Assembly: GCF_009664855.1 (NCBI RefSeq) | Contig: NZ_CP045928.1 | Coordinates: forward strand, 1,511,049-1,575,048 | Direction of reading: 5' to 3' | Source of the DNA: Flavobacterium sp. SLB02 | Lineage (GTDB): Bacteria; Bacteroidota; Bacteroidia; Flavobacteriales; Flavobacteriaceae | DNA length: 64,000 bases | Part shown: one piece after another, positions 25,849-32,639 of the stretch | Layout: each line of letters opens with the position of its first letter | How positions within the stretch are numbered: the first letter of the stretch is position 1 | The notes under the pieces: model-generated | What the model was told of the DNA's origin: nothing | The model's database searches: none | The model's input: the letters and a program-made list of their open reading frames with translations, nothing else | Program-made: the position numbers and the translations under genes

Positions 25849-26364
25849 GTGGAATTACGAAAAGAAATAGAGCCTCAATTTGATGTTGCCGAAAACCGTT
25901 ATCCTGAAGTATTAAAATCAATTTTGGATTACACAGATTATTGTGAAAAAAATGGAGATGAAGAGAATATAGAATATAAAAAACTCGAAGAAAAACTTAA
26001 TCTCATGACAGGTAAAGAGATGTCGAAATTTAATTTGTGGGAATGGTGGGAAGAAGAGGGTGCCGAAAATCTGGCTTTCGATATTTCGTTACCAGACCCG
26101 CAAAAAGTAAATTCTCTTACCAAAGAGGAAGTCTATGAAATAGTAAGAAGATTGAAAACTTTTGAAGAAATTAATACGAAACATGTTTCAGATTTTTTTT
26201 CAACGTTTTATCAGAATACAGTTTACGGAAATGGATATTTTATGAAATTTCTGGAAATTAATTTTAATAAATTCAGACTTAATTTATTTCAAAGAAACAA
26301 AGATAAAGACAGAAAATATTTTGAATATTCGATTGATGAGGTTATTGCAATTTTAATAGAATAA
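25849..26364 (+). CDS. Unknown acidic protein with GTG start
   Basis: A 171-aa soluble, mainly helical, acidic protein (LWEWWEEEGAENLAFDI; KKLEEKLNLM). No ATG lies at the proper place, and the frame starts at GTG 25849, 17 nt after the previous stop, so translational coupling is likely. No domain is recognised. It sits in the same run as other candidate immunity-type proteins. Confidence 0.5.
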   Translation: MELRKEIEPQFDVAENRYPEVLKSILDYTDYCEKNGDEENIEYKKLEEKLNLMTGKEMSKFNLWEWWEEEGAENLAFDISLPDPQKVNSLTKEEVYEIVRRLKTFEEINTKHVSDFFSTFYQNTVYGNGYFMKFLEINFNKFRLNLFQRNKDKDRKYFEYSIDEVIAILIE

Positions 26365-26416
26365 GGTTTGTTCGAAATATAAAAAGACAGGGGATAACCT
26401 CTAAAAAGATAATAAT

Positions 26417-26743
26417 ATGAAAATGTACATTTTAGTAAAACAGGGTGTTCCTGATAAGTTGGTTCCTGTAATTACTGCGCACGCTTCTTTAGCCTGTTTT
26501 AGAAGATTTGAACAGAATGAAAACATGCAAACCTGGATCAACGGAATCTTTAAAAAAGTAGTTTGTGTTGTTTCTGAAACAGAATTTAAAAATGCACAGA
26601 AAGAACCGGACAATATTGTATTAACTGAATCTGCTTTGGATAATCAGGAAGTTTGTTTGGCATTTGTACCCAGAGAAGAATATCCAAAAATGTTCAAATT
26701 CTTTAAAATGTGGACTCCACAAGATAATTTAAAGAATGAATAA
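26417..26743 (+). CDS. Peptidyl-tRNA hydrolase 2-like protein
   Basis: A 108-aa protein whose N-terminus resembles archaeal and eukaryotic type peptidyl-tRNA hydrolases: MKMYILVKQGVPDKLVPV then ITAHASLACFRRF, with Lys14 and His22 at the positions of the conserved Lys and His. The middle has a helix and a strand (KKVVCVVSETEF). The C-terminal part, ESALDNQEVCLAFVPREEYP, aligns with the Pth2 DAGxTxIxxGxxTxLxxGP stretch but has lost its Thr/Gly residues. It may therefore keep the fold without Pth activity. It overlaps the next gene by 8 nt. Confidence 0.55.
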   Translation: MKMYILVKQGVPDKLVPVITAHASLACFRRFEQNENMQTWINGIFKKVVCVVSETEFKNAQKEPDNIVLTESALDNQEVCLAFVPREEYPKMFKFFKMWTPQDNLKNE

Positions 26744-27386
26744 CGAAATAAATATAGAAGAAATTAGGGAAAATACTTTTTTCTGGAAGTTTTATTTATG
26801 CTGGTTCAGAGGTTTTGATGATAAAGAAGAAATTAATATCGATGAAGCAGTTGATGTTATAGAAACCAATGAAACCGAATTTTATAATTGGGAAAGATCA
26901 TTTTTTAATCATGAATCGATCGAAGAAAACCCAAGATATATTGCGGGGAATCTAACAGATAATTTAAATTTTGCTGTTGAATTTCAGGAATATGAGATCA
27001 ATTTTTTTCTGAATGATATTTATATTGGTAATTTAGGAGGTCATTTTGAAGCTTGGTTTTTAACATTGAATGAATTGCTGGCTTTTGGAAAAAATCCCAT
27101 TTTCTTTTTGCTTCTGTTACCAATGACAGGAATACATGAAAATCAGAAATCTGTCTTAAAACCAACAATTATAAAACATCTGGAAGCTATTCCTAAATTT
27201 GAATCGCATTCTGAATATATTGCCAATTGTATTTTAAATGGTTTAATAATGGACTCTTCATTTCAGGAAACAGCTGAAATTGGTATAACAAATAATGAAA
27301 ATCACAGTGTGAGAAATGTAATAAAGTACTCGCGTTATCAGGAAGATGTAAAAGAGCTGAATAAAATTCTTCATTCGTTCAAATAA
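26736..27386 (+). CDS. Unknown protein, candidate immunity-like
   Basis: A 216-aa soluble protein starting 8 nt inside the end of the Pth2-like gene. It has aromatic-rich N-terminal helices (NTFFWKFYLCWFRGFDD), a central strand-turn with IYIGNLGGHFEAWFLTLNEL, and helical C-terminal parts. A conserved-looking GNLGGHFE turn next to a tryptophan recalls some bacterial immunity families, but I cannot name one. The overlap with its neighbour suggests a co-regulated pair. Confidence 0.5.
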   Translation: MNNEINIEEIRENTFFWKFYLCWFRGFDDKEEINIDEAVDVIETNETEFYNWERSFFNHESIEENPRYIAGNLTDNLNFAVEFQEYEINFFLNDIYIGNLGGHFEAWFLTLNELLAFGKNPIFFLLLLPMTGIHENQKSVLKPTIIKHLEAIPKFESHSEYIANCILNGLIMDSSFQETAEIGITNNENHSVRNVIKYSRYQEDVKELNKILHSFK

Positions 27387-27467
27387 TAATCTTCGATCCT
27401 ACACGCCTTAGCGGTTAAATTGAAAAGCATTAAACTTTTATTAACAAAAAGTAAGTGGTCATTAATT

Positions 27468-27475
27468 TATATTTG
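27468..27475 (+). promoter_or_regulatory. -7 element for the TlpA-like gene
   Basis: TATATTTG matches TAnnTTTG exactly and lies 31 nt before the chosen ATG at 27507. No clear -33 TTG is visible. The position supports 27507 as the start rather than the TTG at 27420. Confidence 0.45.
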
Positions 27476-27506
27476 TAAGGCAAATTTAATTTTAAGCCTT
27501 ACGAGT

Positions 27507-27986
27507 ATGAAAATCCCCGCTTTTAAAATTTCACTTTTTCTTTTATTCGCTTTTTCGGTAAGTGTTTACAGTCAAAATGTCAAGCTGCTAAATATTGATC
27601 AGCTGAACGAAAGAATCAAAAACGGAAAAGACAGTACTTATGTAGTGAATTTCTGGGCAACATGGTGCGCGCCCTGCATTAAGGAATTGCCTCATTTTGA
27701 AAAGTTAAACGCAGAATTTAAATCAGAAAAACTTGCTGTTTTGCTGGTTAGCGTTGATTTTAAATCAAAATTAAACTCTGCTGTAATTCCTTTTGTAAAA
27801 AGAAAAAACATGAAAAGTCAGGTTTTCTTACTGAACGAAAGCGATCCTCAAAAGTACATTGACCGAATCGATAAATCCTGGTCAGGAAGTATTCCAGCAA
27901 CACTCTTCATTAAAGGAGATCAAAGAAAATTTATCGAATCTGAATTTACCTACGAACAATTATTAACCGAATATAAAAAACTATAA
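27507..27986 (+). CDS. TlpA-like secreted thioredoxin
   Basis: The ATG at 27507 starts a typical signal peptide (FKISLFLLFAFSVSVYSQ); the frame is open further upstream but without ATG support. The 159-aa protein has the thioredoxin-fold active site NFWATWCAPCIKELP (Cys54, Cys57) and the cis-Pro segment SIPATLFI. It should act in periplasmic thiol reduction or cytochrome maturation. It is 3 nt upstream of a second thioredoxin-fold gene, and the two form an operon. Confidence 0.85.
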   Translation: MKIPAFKISLFLLFAFSVSVYSQNVKLLNIDQLNERIKNGKDSTYVVNFWATWCAPCIKELPHFEKLNAEFKSEKLAVLLVSVDFKSKLNSAVIPFVKRKNMKSQVFLLNESDPQKYIDRIDKSWSGSIPATLFIKGDQRKFIESEFTYEQLLTEYKKL

Positions 27987-27989
27987 ATT

Positions 27990-28604
27990 ATGCAAAAGTT
28001 CATTACTACAGTTACAATACTAGTATTTAGTATTTTATTTGCCCAGGCACAAACGGCAACGCTTAAGGCAGGACAAACAGCACCTGAATTTAAATTAAAA
28101 AATGTTGATGGGAAAGAGGTTTCTTTTGCCAGTTACCCAAAAGCAAAAGGTTTTATCGTTGTTTTTACTTGTAATACCTGCCCGTATGCAGTGGCTTATG
28201 AAAAAAGAATAATTGAGCTGGATAAAAAATTCAAACCGCAAGGATATCCTGTAATTGCCATTAACCCAAATGATCCTGAAGCTTCGAAAGCTGATGCTTA
28301 CGATAAAATGCAGCAATTGGCAAAAGATAAAAAATATCCTTTCCCTTATTTATTCGATCAGGGACAAGTAGTTACAGATCAATATGGAGCAAAGCATACA
28401 CCGCATCTTTTTATTGTTTCTAAAACAACAAAAGGAAATATCGTAGAGTATGTAGGAGCAATCGACAATGATCCGGAAGGCACTAAAACAGAGAAAACAA
28501 AATATGCCGAAGATGTTATTGCGGCCTTAAAAAGCAATCAAAAACCTGCTATAACTGAGACGAAAGAAATTGGTTGTACGGTAAAAAGAAAAGCGAAAGC
28601 ATAG
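27990..28604 (+). CDS. Secreted redoxin (AhpC/TSA-like)
   Basis: A 204-aa protein with a signal peptide (TVTILVFSILFAQAQ). It opens like peroxiredoxin-related redoxins (AGQTAPEFKLKNVDGKEVSF). The active-site motif is VFTCNTCPYAVAYEKR (Cys61, Cys64). Downstream come INPNDPEASKAD and a partner helix with HTPHLFIVSK. Proteins of this type are thiol-disulfide oxidoreductases in the periplasm. The gene begins 3 nt after the TlpA-like gene; the pair ends at the terminator at 28628. Confidence 0.85.
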   Translation: MQKFITTVTILVFSILFAQAQTATLKAGQTAPEFKLKNVDGKEVSFASYPKAKGFIVVFTCNTCPYAVAYEKRIIELDKKFKPQGYPVIAINPNDPEASKADAYDKMQQLAKDKKYPFPYLFDQGQVVTDQYGAKHTPHLFIVSKTTKGNIVEYVGAIDNDPEGTKTEKTKYAEDVIAALKSNQKPAITETKEIGCTVKRKAKA

Positions 28605-28627
28605 TTTTTATATTTTCGTATAAAGAA

Positions 28628-28654
28628 ACACCACTGAAAAGTTGGTGTTTTTTT
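28628..28654 (+). terminator. Terminator of the thioredoxin pair
   Basis: ACACCA (28628-28633) pairs with TGGTGT (28643-28648), loop 9 nt, followed by T residues to 28654. Confidence 0.8.
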
Positions 28655-28716
28655 GTTTAAAGATGTTTTTATAATTGTTCTTTTATTATTTTGAAATGGT
28701 GGTATCCTCATTTTTT

Positions 28717-28975
28717 GTCATCCTTAAACAGGAGGATCACACAAGAAATTCGACAAAGATTACGGAGTTCCTGCTGTGATCCTTTGTTCCTCAGGAAGAC
28801 AAGGTTGCGTTAAACAATCAACACGCAAAATAACCCCAAAATATTTGTCATCCTGACGCAGGAAGGATCACAATAGAAACTCGACAAAGAATCTCGATAA
28901 AGATTAGGAAATTACTTTGCAGAGTTTCTATTGTGATCCTTCGTTGCCCAGAACGATAAGATTGTGGTTACTTTG
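28717..28975. repeat. Two adjacent imperfect palindromes of the 'gtcatcctgacgcaggaaggatcac' type
   Basis: The 515-bp gap contains two copies of a dispersed element. Copy 1 starts near 28717 (gtcatccttaaacaggagg). Copy 2 starts near 28846 (gtcatcctgacgcaggaagg). In copy 2, GGATCACAATAGAAACTC (28865-28882) is an 18-bp perfect inverted repeat of GAGTTTCTATTGTGATCC (28922-28939), with a 39-nt loop. Copy 1 has a similar but more diverged hairpin. No ORF in the gap is convincing. Confidence 0.8.
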
Positions 28976-29078
28976 GTTTTTTCCAGGTGAAGTCAAAGCC
29001 CGTTTCAATAGACACGCTCTTCGACTCGTTAAGGCTGACATTCATTATGTATAAAATAAGAACCAACTAATTTTAAAC

Positions 29079-29109
29079 AAAAAAAGACTGTCTAAAAAGA
29101 ACAGTCTTT
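29079..29109 (-). terminator. Terminator of the lytS-lytTR-DUF3861 run
   Basis: AAAGACTGT (29083-29091) pairs with ACAGTCTTT (29101-29109); on the minus strand seven T follow the stem. It lies just downstream of the DUF3861 gene. Confidence 0.85.
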
Positions 29110-29119
29110 ATTATACTTT

Positions 29120-29413
29120 TTACATACTTTTCAGCTTTTTCATAAAAACAGGAAACACTTCGTTCAATTCATCAAAAAGAGGATTCTTACGGTGCTTTAA
29201 TTTTATTTCGCTAAACAATTTCAGGCCCAGTGCAAATTGTGTTGCTTCATTAGGGTCTTCAAAAATATTTTTATCTTTTATTCTTTCGATAATGCTGAAT
29301 ATTTCGTCGTGATTGTCAAATTGTATTCCGAGTTCTTTTGCCGGTTCGGTTTCTCCGTTTGCGTATTCTTTTAAGCTTAATGTCAGGTAATATTTATTTG
29401 ATCTTTTTTCCAT
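29120..29413 (-). CDS. DUF3861-family protein
   Basis: A 97-aa cytoplasmic protein with features of DUF3861: an N-terminal strand NKYYLTLSLKEYANG, then IQFDNHDEIFSIIERIKDK and the family hallmark FALGLKLFSEIKLKHRKNPLF, ending in a helix (VFPVFMKKLK). Function is unknown. It follows the LytTR regulator gene by 16 nt on the same strand and ends at a strong terminator, so it is the last gene of that operon. Confidence 0.8.
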   Translation of the reverse strand: MEKRSNKYYLTLSLKEYANGETEPAKELGIQFDNHDEIFSIIERIKDKNIFEDPNEATQFALGLKLFSEIKLKHRKNPLFDELNEVFPVFMKKLKSM

Positions 29414-29429
29414 TTGATTTAAATTATAA

Positions 29430-30161
29430 TTATTTCAACCATTTTTCTACAATGGTTTTAAAGGTTTCCTTGTACTGTTCCCCAACAGTTATTTCGGTTT
29501 TATTAATAAAAATTGAATTTTTACTTATCGCATTTATTTTTTCTAATGAAACGATAAAAGAACGATTGATGCGCATAAATTTTGATGCAGGCAATTTCTC
29601 TTCCAGCGCTTTAAGGGAGATTAAAGACATTACGGATTTCTGGGTATCTTCAAGATGAACTTTTACATAATCTTTCAAACTTTCGATGTATAAAATGTCT
29701 TTTAATGAAATTCGAACCCATTGATATTCGACCTTCAAAAAAATAAATTCATCATCAGCAGTAACAGAAGGGTATTGGTTTGATGCTTCTTCAGAGATTT
29801 GTAAAACTTTATTGGCAGCTCTTAAAAACTCTTCATAGCTAAAAGGTTTCAAAAGATAGTCTACAGCATTAACCCTGTAACCTTCAATCGCATAATGGTT
29901 ATATGCGGTAGTAAAAATGATTTTAGGCAATGGTCCGGGTTGTTCCTGCAAAAGTCTGGCCAGTTCCATCCCCGTTAAATTGGGCATATTGATATCCAGA
30001 AAAACAATATCAGGTTGCTGTTCGCGGATCAGACTCATTGCTTCAACCGCATTATCGCAGCTGCAGGTTAATTCTAAAAAAGGAGTTTGTTCTATAAAAG
30101 TTTCCACCAGTCTTAACGCGAGTGGTTCATCATCTACCGCTATACATTTTAATACCATCAT
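29430..30161 (-). CDS. LytTR-type response regulator
   Basis: A 243-aa regulator. The receiver domain (residues ~1-120) has acidic residues in AVDDEP, the phosphoacceptor Asp56 in DIVFLDINMP, and KPF near residue 105. The LytTR DNA-binding domain (~145-243) has YQWVRISLKDILYIESLKDYVKV and the FMRINRSFIVSLEKINAI core. It shares a 4-nt ATGA-type overlap with the upstream kinase gene. The next operon divergently is the RND efflux system, a likely target. M2 is an alternative start. Confidence 0.92.
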   Translation of the reverse strand: MMVLKCIAVDDEPLALRLVETFIEQTPFLELTCSCDNAVEAMSLIREQQPDIVFLDINMPNLTGMELARLLQEQPGPLPKIIFTTAYNHYAIEGYRVNAVDYLLKPFSYEEFLRAANKVLQISEEASNQYPSVTADDEFIFLKVEYQWVRISLKDILYIESLKDYVKVHLEDTQKSVMSLISLKALEEKLPASKFMRINRSFIVSLEKINAISKNSIFINKTEITVGEQYKETFKTIVEKWLK

Positions 30162-31207
30162 TGTTCTAAAGTTATTTGCAGATTTACTTTGTATTTACCG
30201 TTTTGGTCAACACCACAAGTCATAATATGACTATTAGGGTAAATTAAGTGCAGTCTGCGTTTTGTATTTGTTAATCCAATTCCGCCCTGATGTGTTGTTG
30301 ATGTTTTTTCGAAGAAAGTATTTTCAACTTCAAATTCAAGATTATTTTCTTTTTGTCTGAGTTTAATATGTATTTCACTTTTATCTGTGGCATGTACACC
30401 ATGTTTAAAAGCATTTTCTACTAAAGGTAATAACAACATAGGAACAATTGGGTAATCGTGTATTTTTTCGGGTATATCGGTTGTTATGGTAAGCTTGCTA
30501 TTGGCTCGAAGTTTCATTAAAGCGATAAAATCTTTCATGAAGTCGGCTTCTTTTAGTAAAGTAGTTCTTTCGCCCTCGGTACTGTAAAGCAAATATCGCA
30601 TCATACGACTTAAAGTATGAAGTGCACTGCGGGAATCTTCGATATTGGTATAAGTAAGAGAATAAATACTATTGAGCGAATTAAAGAAAAAGTGCGGATT
30701 GATTTGCGCTTTTAGCATTGCCAGTTCGGCCATTGTTTTATCCTGCTCCAGCTTTTGTTTGTGTTGCGCCGCTTTTTGCCAGTGATGTAACATGGCCCAG
30801 CTCGTGCTAATACCCAAAACCAATAAGGTAAGCATGAAAACGTAATTATCAAAATAGGGGTTTTTGTATTTTTTAAACCCTAAAACCAAACTGATTTTAG
30901 TATGAAGATCTGTTTGAGATGTGTAGAAATAGGCAATAATCTGCATAACAAAGATGATACAGAACTCCCAAAGTAAAAAAGGAGATGTACTATCTTTTAT
31001 AATGGTTTTAGGAACGATGATTTTGGCATTAGAATAAAATATAATAATAAGTAAAACCAGTACAATCATTTGCCAAATCCAAAAAACTGTAGGAAGCACT
31101 ACATTCCAGGTTATAGGGATATAAAACAGCATTATAAATCCCAATAAAAGCCAGGCAAGGATATGTAATCCTGTGAATATGTAAGGTTTAAAAAAGTTTG
31201 GTGACAT
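30158..31207 (-). CDS. LytS-like sensor histidine kinase (His_kinase family)
   Basis: A 349-aa membrane kinase with four hydrophobic helices (~12-30, 38-58, 77-95 and 122-142), a short coiled linker, then the His_kinase domain with INPHFFFNSLNSIYS (His172) and LLLPLVENAFKHGVH (N-box), plus GGIGLTNTKRRL. No periplasmic sensing domain is seen, so the membrane part may itself sense the signal. It is the first gene of the operon and overlaps the response regulator gene by 4 nt. It diverges from the RND operon at 31473. Confidence 0.9.
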   Translation of the reverse strand: MSPNFFKPYIFTGLHILAWLLLGFIMLFYIPITWNVVLPTVFWIWQMIVLVLLIIIFYSNAKIIVPKTIIKDSTSPFLLWEFCIIFVMQIIAYFYTSQTDLHTKISLVLGFKKYKNPYFDNYVFMLTLLVLGISTSWAMLHHWQKAAQHKQKLEQDKTMAELAMLKAQINPHFFFNSLNSIYSLTYTNIEDSRSALHTLSRMMRYLLYSTEGERTTLLKEADFMKDFIALMKLRANSKLTITTDIPEKIHDYPIVPMLLLPLVENAFKHGVHATDKSEIHIKLRQKENNLEFEVENTFFEKTSTTHQGGIGLTNTKRRLHLIYPNSHIMTCGVDQNGKYKVNLQITLEQ

Positions 31208-31254
31208 TTTATATGATGATTTTATGACAATATTACATTATATTTATAGAAGAT

Positions 31255-31425
31255 TTAAAAGCAATCGCCCAAAATAGAATGAGAACCCGTAAAAACCATT
31301 TTAGAGCCGACGAGACTGTTGTAAAACGTAATAGTATTGGCAAATATAGTTCCATCGGTTCTTAAGTTATATCTATCGATTGTTTCTTGCGCTCCGTCTA
31401 TTGAAAATTTTTTGTTTGTTATATT
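31255..31425 (-). pseudogene. Open remnant in the lytS/RND divergent promoter region
   Basis: On the minus strand a 56-codon open stretch with no start codon ends at TAA (31257-31255). It reads, in part, KFSIDGAQETIDRYNLRTDG and then TIFANTITFYNSLVGSKMVF. The composition is protein-like, but the only ATG is internal and no promoter is apparent. It could be the tail of a lost gene or just chance. The 265-bp gap otherwise carries the divergent promoters. Confidence 0.25.
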
Positions 31426-31472
31426 TTAGTTCTTTTGTTTCGATATAAATTGATAATTACACATTTTTCACA

Positions 31473-32633
31473 ATGAATAAGCAATCCTTTTTAAGCATTC
31501 TCGCAGTAGCTGTTGTTATCACATCGTGTGGTAATAAAAATGACAAATCGGCTCAGGCCGGAGGTGCACCACAAGTTAAAGAGTATAAAACGCTGACTTT
31601 AGAGACTAAATCAGCTACATTAAATACAGATTTTCCTGCCAGTATCCAGGGACAGCAAAATATCGAAATCCGCCCTAGGGTAGAAGGTTATATCGATAAA
31701 ATTTATGTTGATGAAGGTGCTGTTGTAAAAGCAGGTCAGCCTTTGTTTAAAATCAGTGCACCTGAATACGAGCAACAAGTTCGTACAGCAACTGCAAGTA
31801 TAAAAAGTGCTCAGGCAGATTTAAGTTCAGCAAAACTGGCGGTAAATAAAGTAAAACCACTGGTAGAAAAAGGAATCATTAGTAAATACGATCTTGAATC
31901 GGCTCAATATACTTATGAGTCGGCGTTGGCATCAGTAGCTCAGGCAAATGCAGCTTTAGTAAATGCCAAAACCAATTTAGGATATACAACAGTTACAAGC
32001 CCGGTTAATGGAGTGGTGGGTTCAATTCCGTTTCGTTTAGGAAGTTTAGTGAGTTCTAATACAACTGAACCCCTTACAACAGTTTCCAGTATAGGAAACG
32101 TTTTTGCTTATTTTGCAATGAACGAAAAAGCTTTGCTAAATTTTAGTCAAAGTGGTACAGGAACGTCATTAGAACAAAAAATCAAACAATTGCCAGCCGT
32201 TTCGCTTTTACTTTCAGATGGTTCAACTTATCCTGAAAAAGGACGTATTGAAACCGTAAACGGATTAATTAATACCGAAACTGGTTCGGTTAATATCAGA
32301 GCGCGTTTTCCTAATCCAAAAGGAATCATCAGAAGCGGAAGCAGTACAACTGTGAGAATTCCTAATGAAGTAAAAGACGTTATCTTAATTCCTCAGAGTG
32401 CTACATTCGAACTTCAGGATAAAATCTTTGCTGTTACTGTCGGGAAAGACGGAAAAACAAAAAATGTCAATATTGCTAAACTTGAAAACACAGCAGGGAA
32501 TTATTATGTTGTAACAAGTGGACTAAAAGCAGGTGATCAAATTGTATTAGAAGGAGTCGCTGCTTTAAAAGAAGGAACTGAAATTAAAGCTCAAAATCAG
32601 AATCAGGAAACGGTTTACGCTGACTTAAAATAA
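31473..32633 (+). CDS. RND efflux periplasmic adaptor lipoprotein
   Basis: A 386-aa membrane-fusion protein of the AcrA/MexA class with a lipobox ending at Cys19 (VITSC). The lipoyl part has EIRPRVEGYIDKIYVDEGAVVKAGQPLF; the alpha-hairpin (~95-160) has repeated Ala/Gln helices; the second lipoyl half reads TVTSPVNGVVGSIPFRLGSLV. Beta-barrel and membrane-proximal domains follow. It bridges the pump at 32640 (6 nt gap) and the outer-membrane factor at 35830. It is divergent from the LytS/LytTR operon, a plausible controller. Confidence 0.95.
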   Translation: MNKQSFLSILAVAVVITSCGNKNDKSAQAGGAPQVKEYKTLTLETKSATLNTDFPASIQGQQNIEIRPRVEGYIDKIYVDEGAVVKAGQPLFKISAPEYEQQVRTATASIKSAQADLSSAKLAVNKVKPLVEKGIISKYDLESAQYTYESALASVAQANAALVNAKTNLGYTTVTSPVNGVVGSIPFRLGSLVSSNTTEPLTTVSSIGNVFAYFAMNEKALLNFSQSGTGTSLEQKIKQLPAVSLLLSDGSTYPEKGRIETVNGLINTETGSVNIRARFPNPKGIIRSGSSTTVRIPNEVKDVILIPQSATFELQDKIFAVTVGKDGKTKNVNIAKLENTAGNYYVVTSGLKAGDQIVLEGVAALKEGTEIKAQNQNQETVYADLK

Positions 32634-32639
32634 GAAAAA

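Noticed and set aside
27420..27506. N-terminal extension of the TlpA-like gene from TTG
   Set aside because: The extension has no ATG and would put a basic stretch before a clean signal peptide; a perfect -7 element lies inside it.
28717..28975. CRISPR-like array
   Set aside because: There are only two diverged palindromic copies, no regular short repeats with spacers, and no cas genes.
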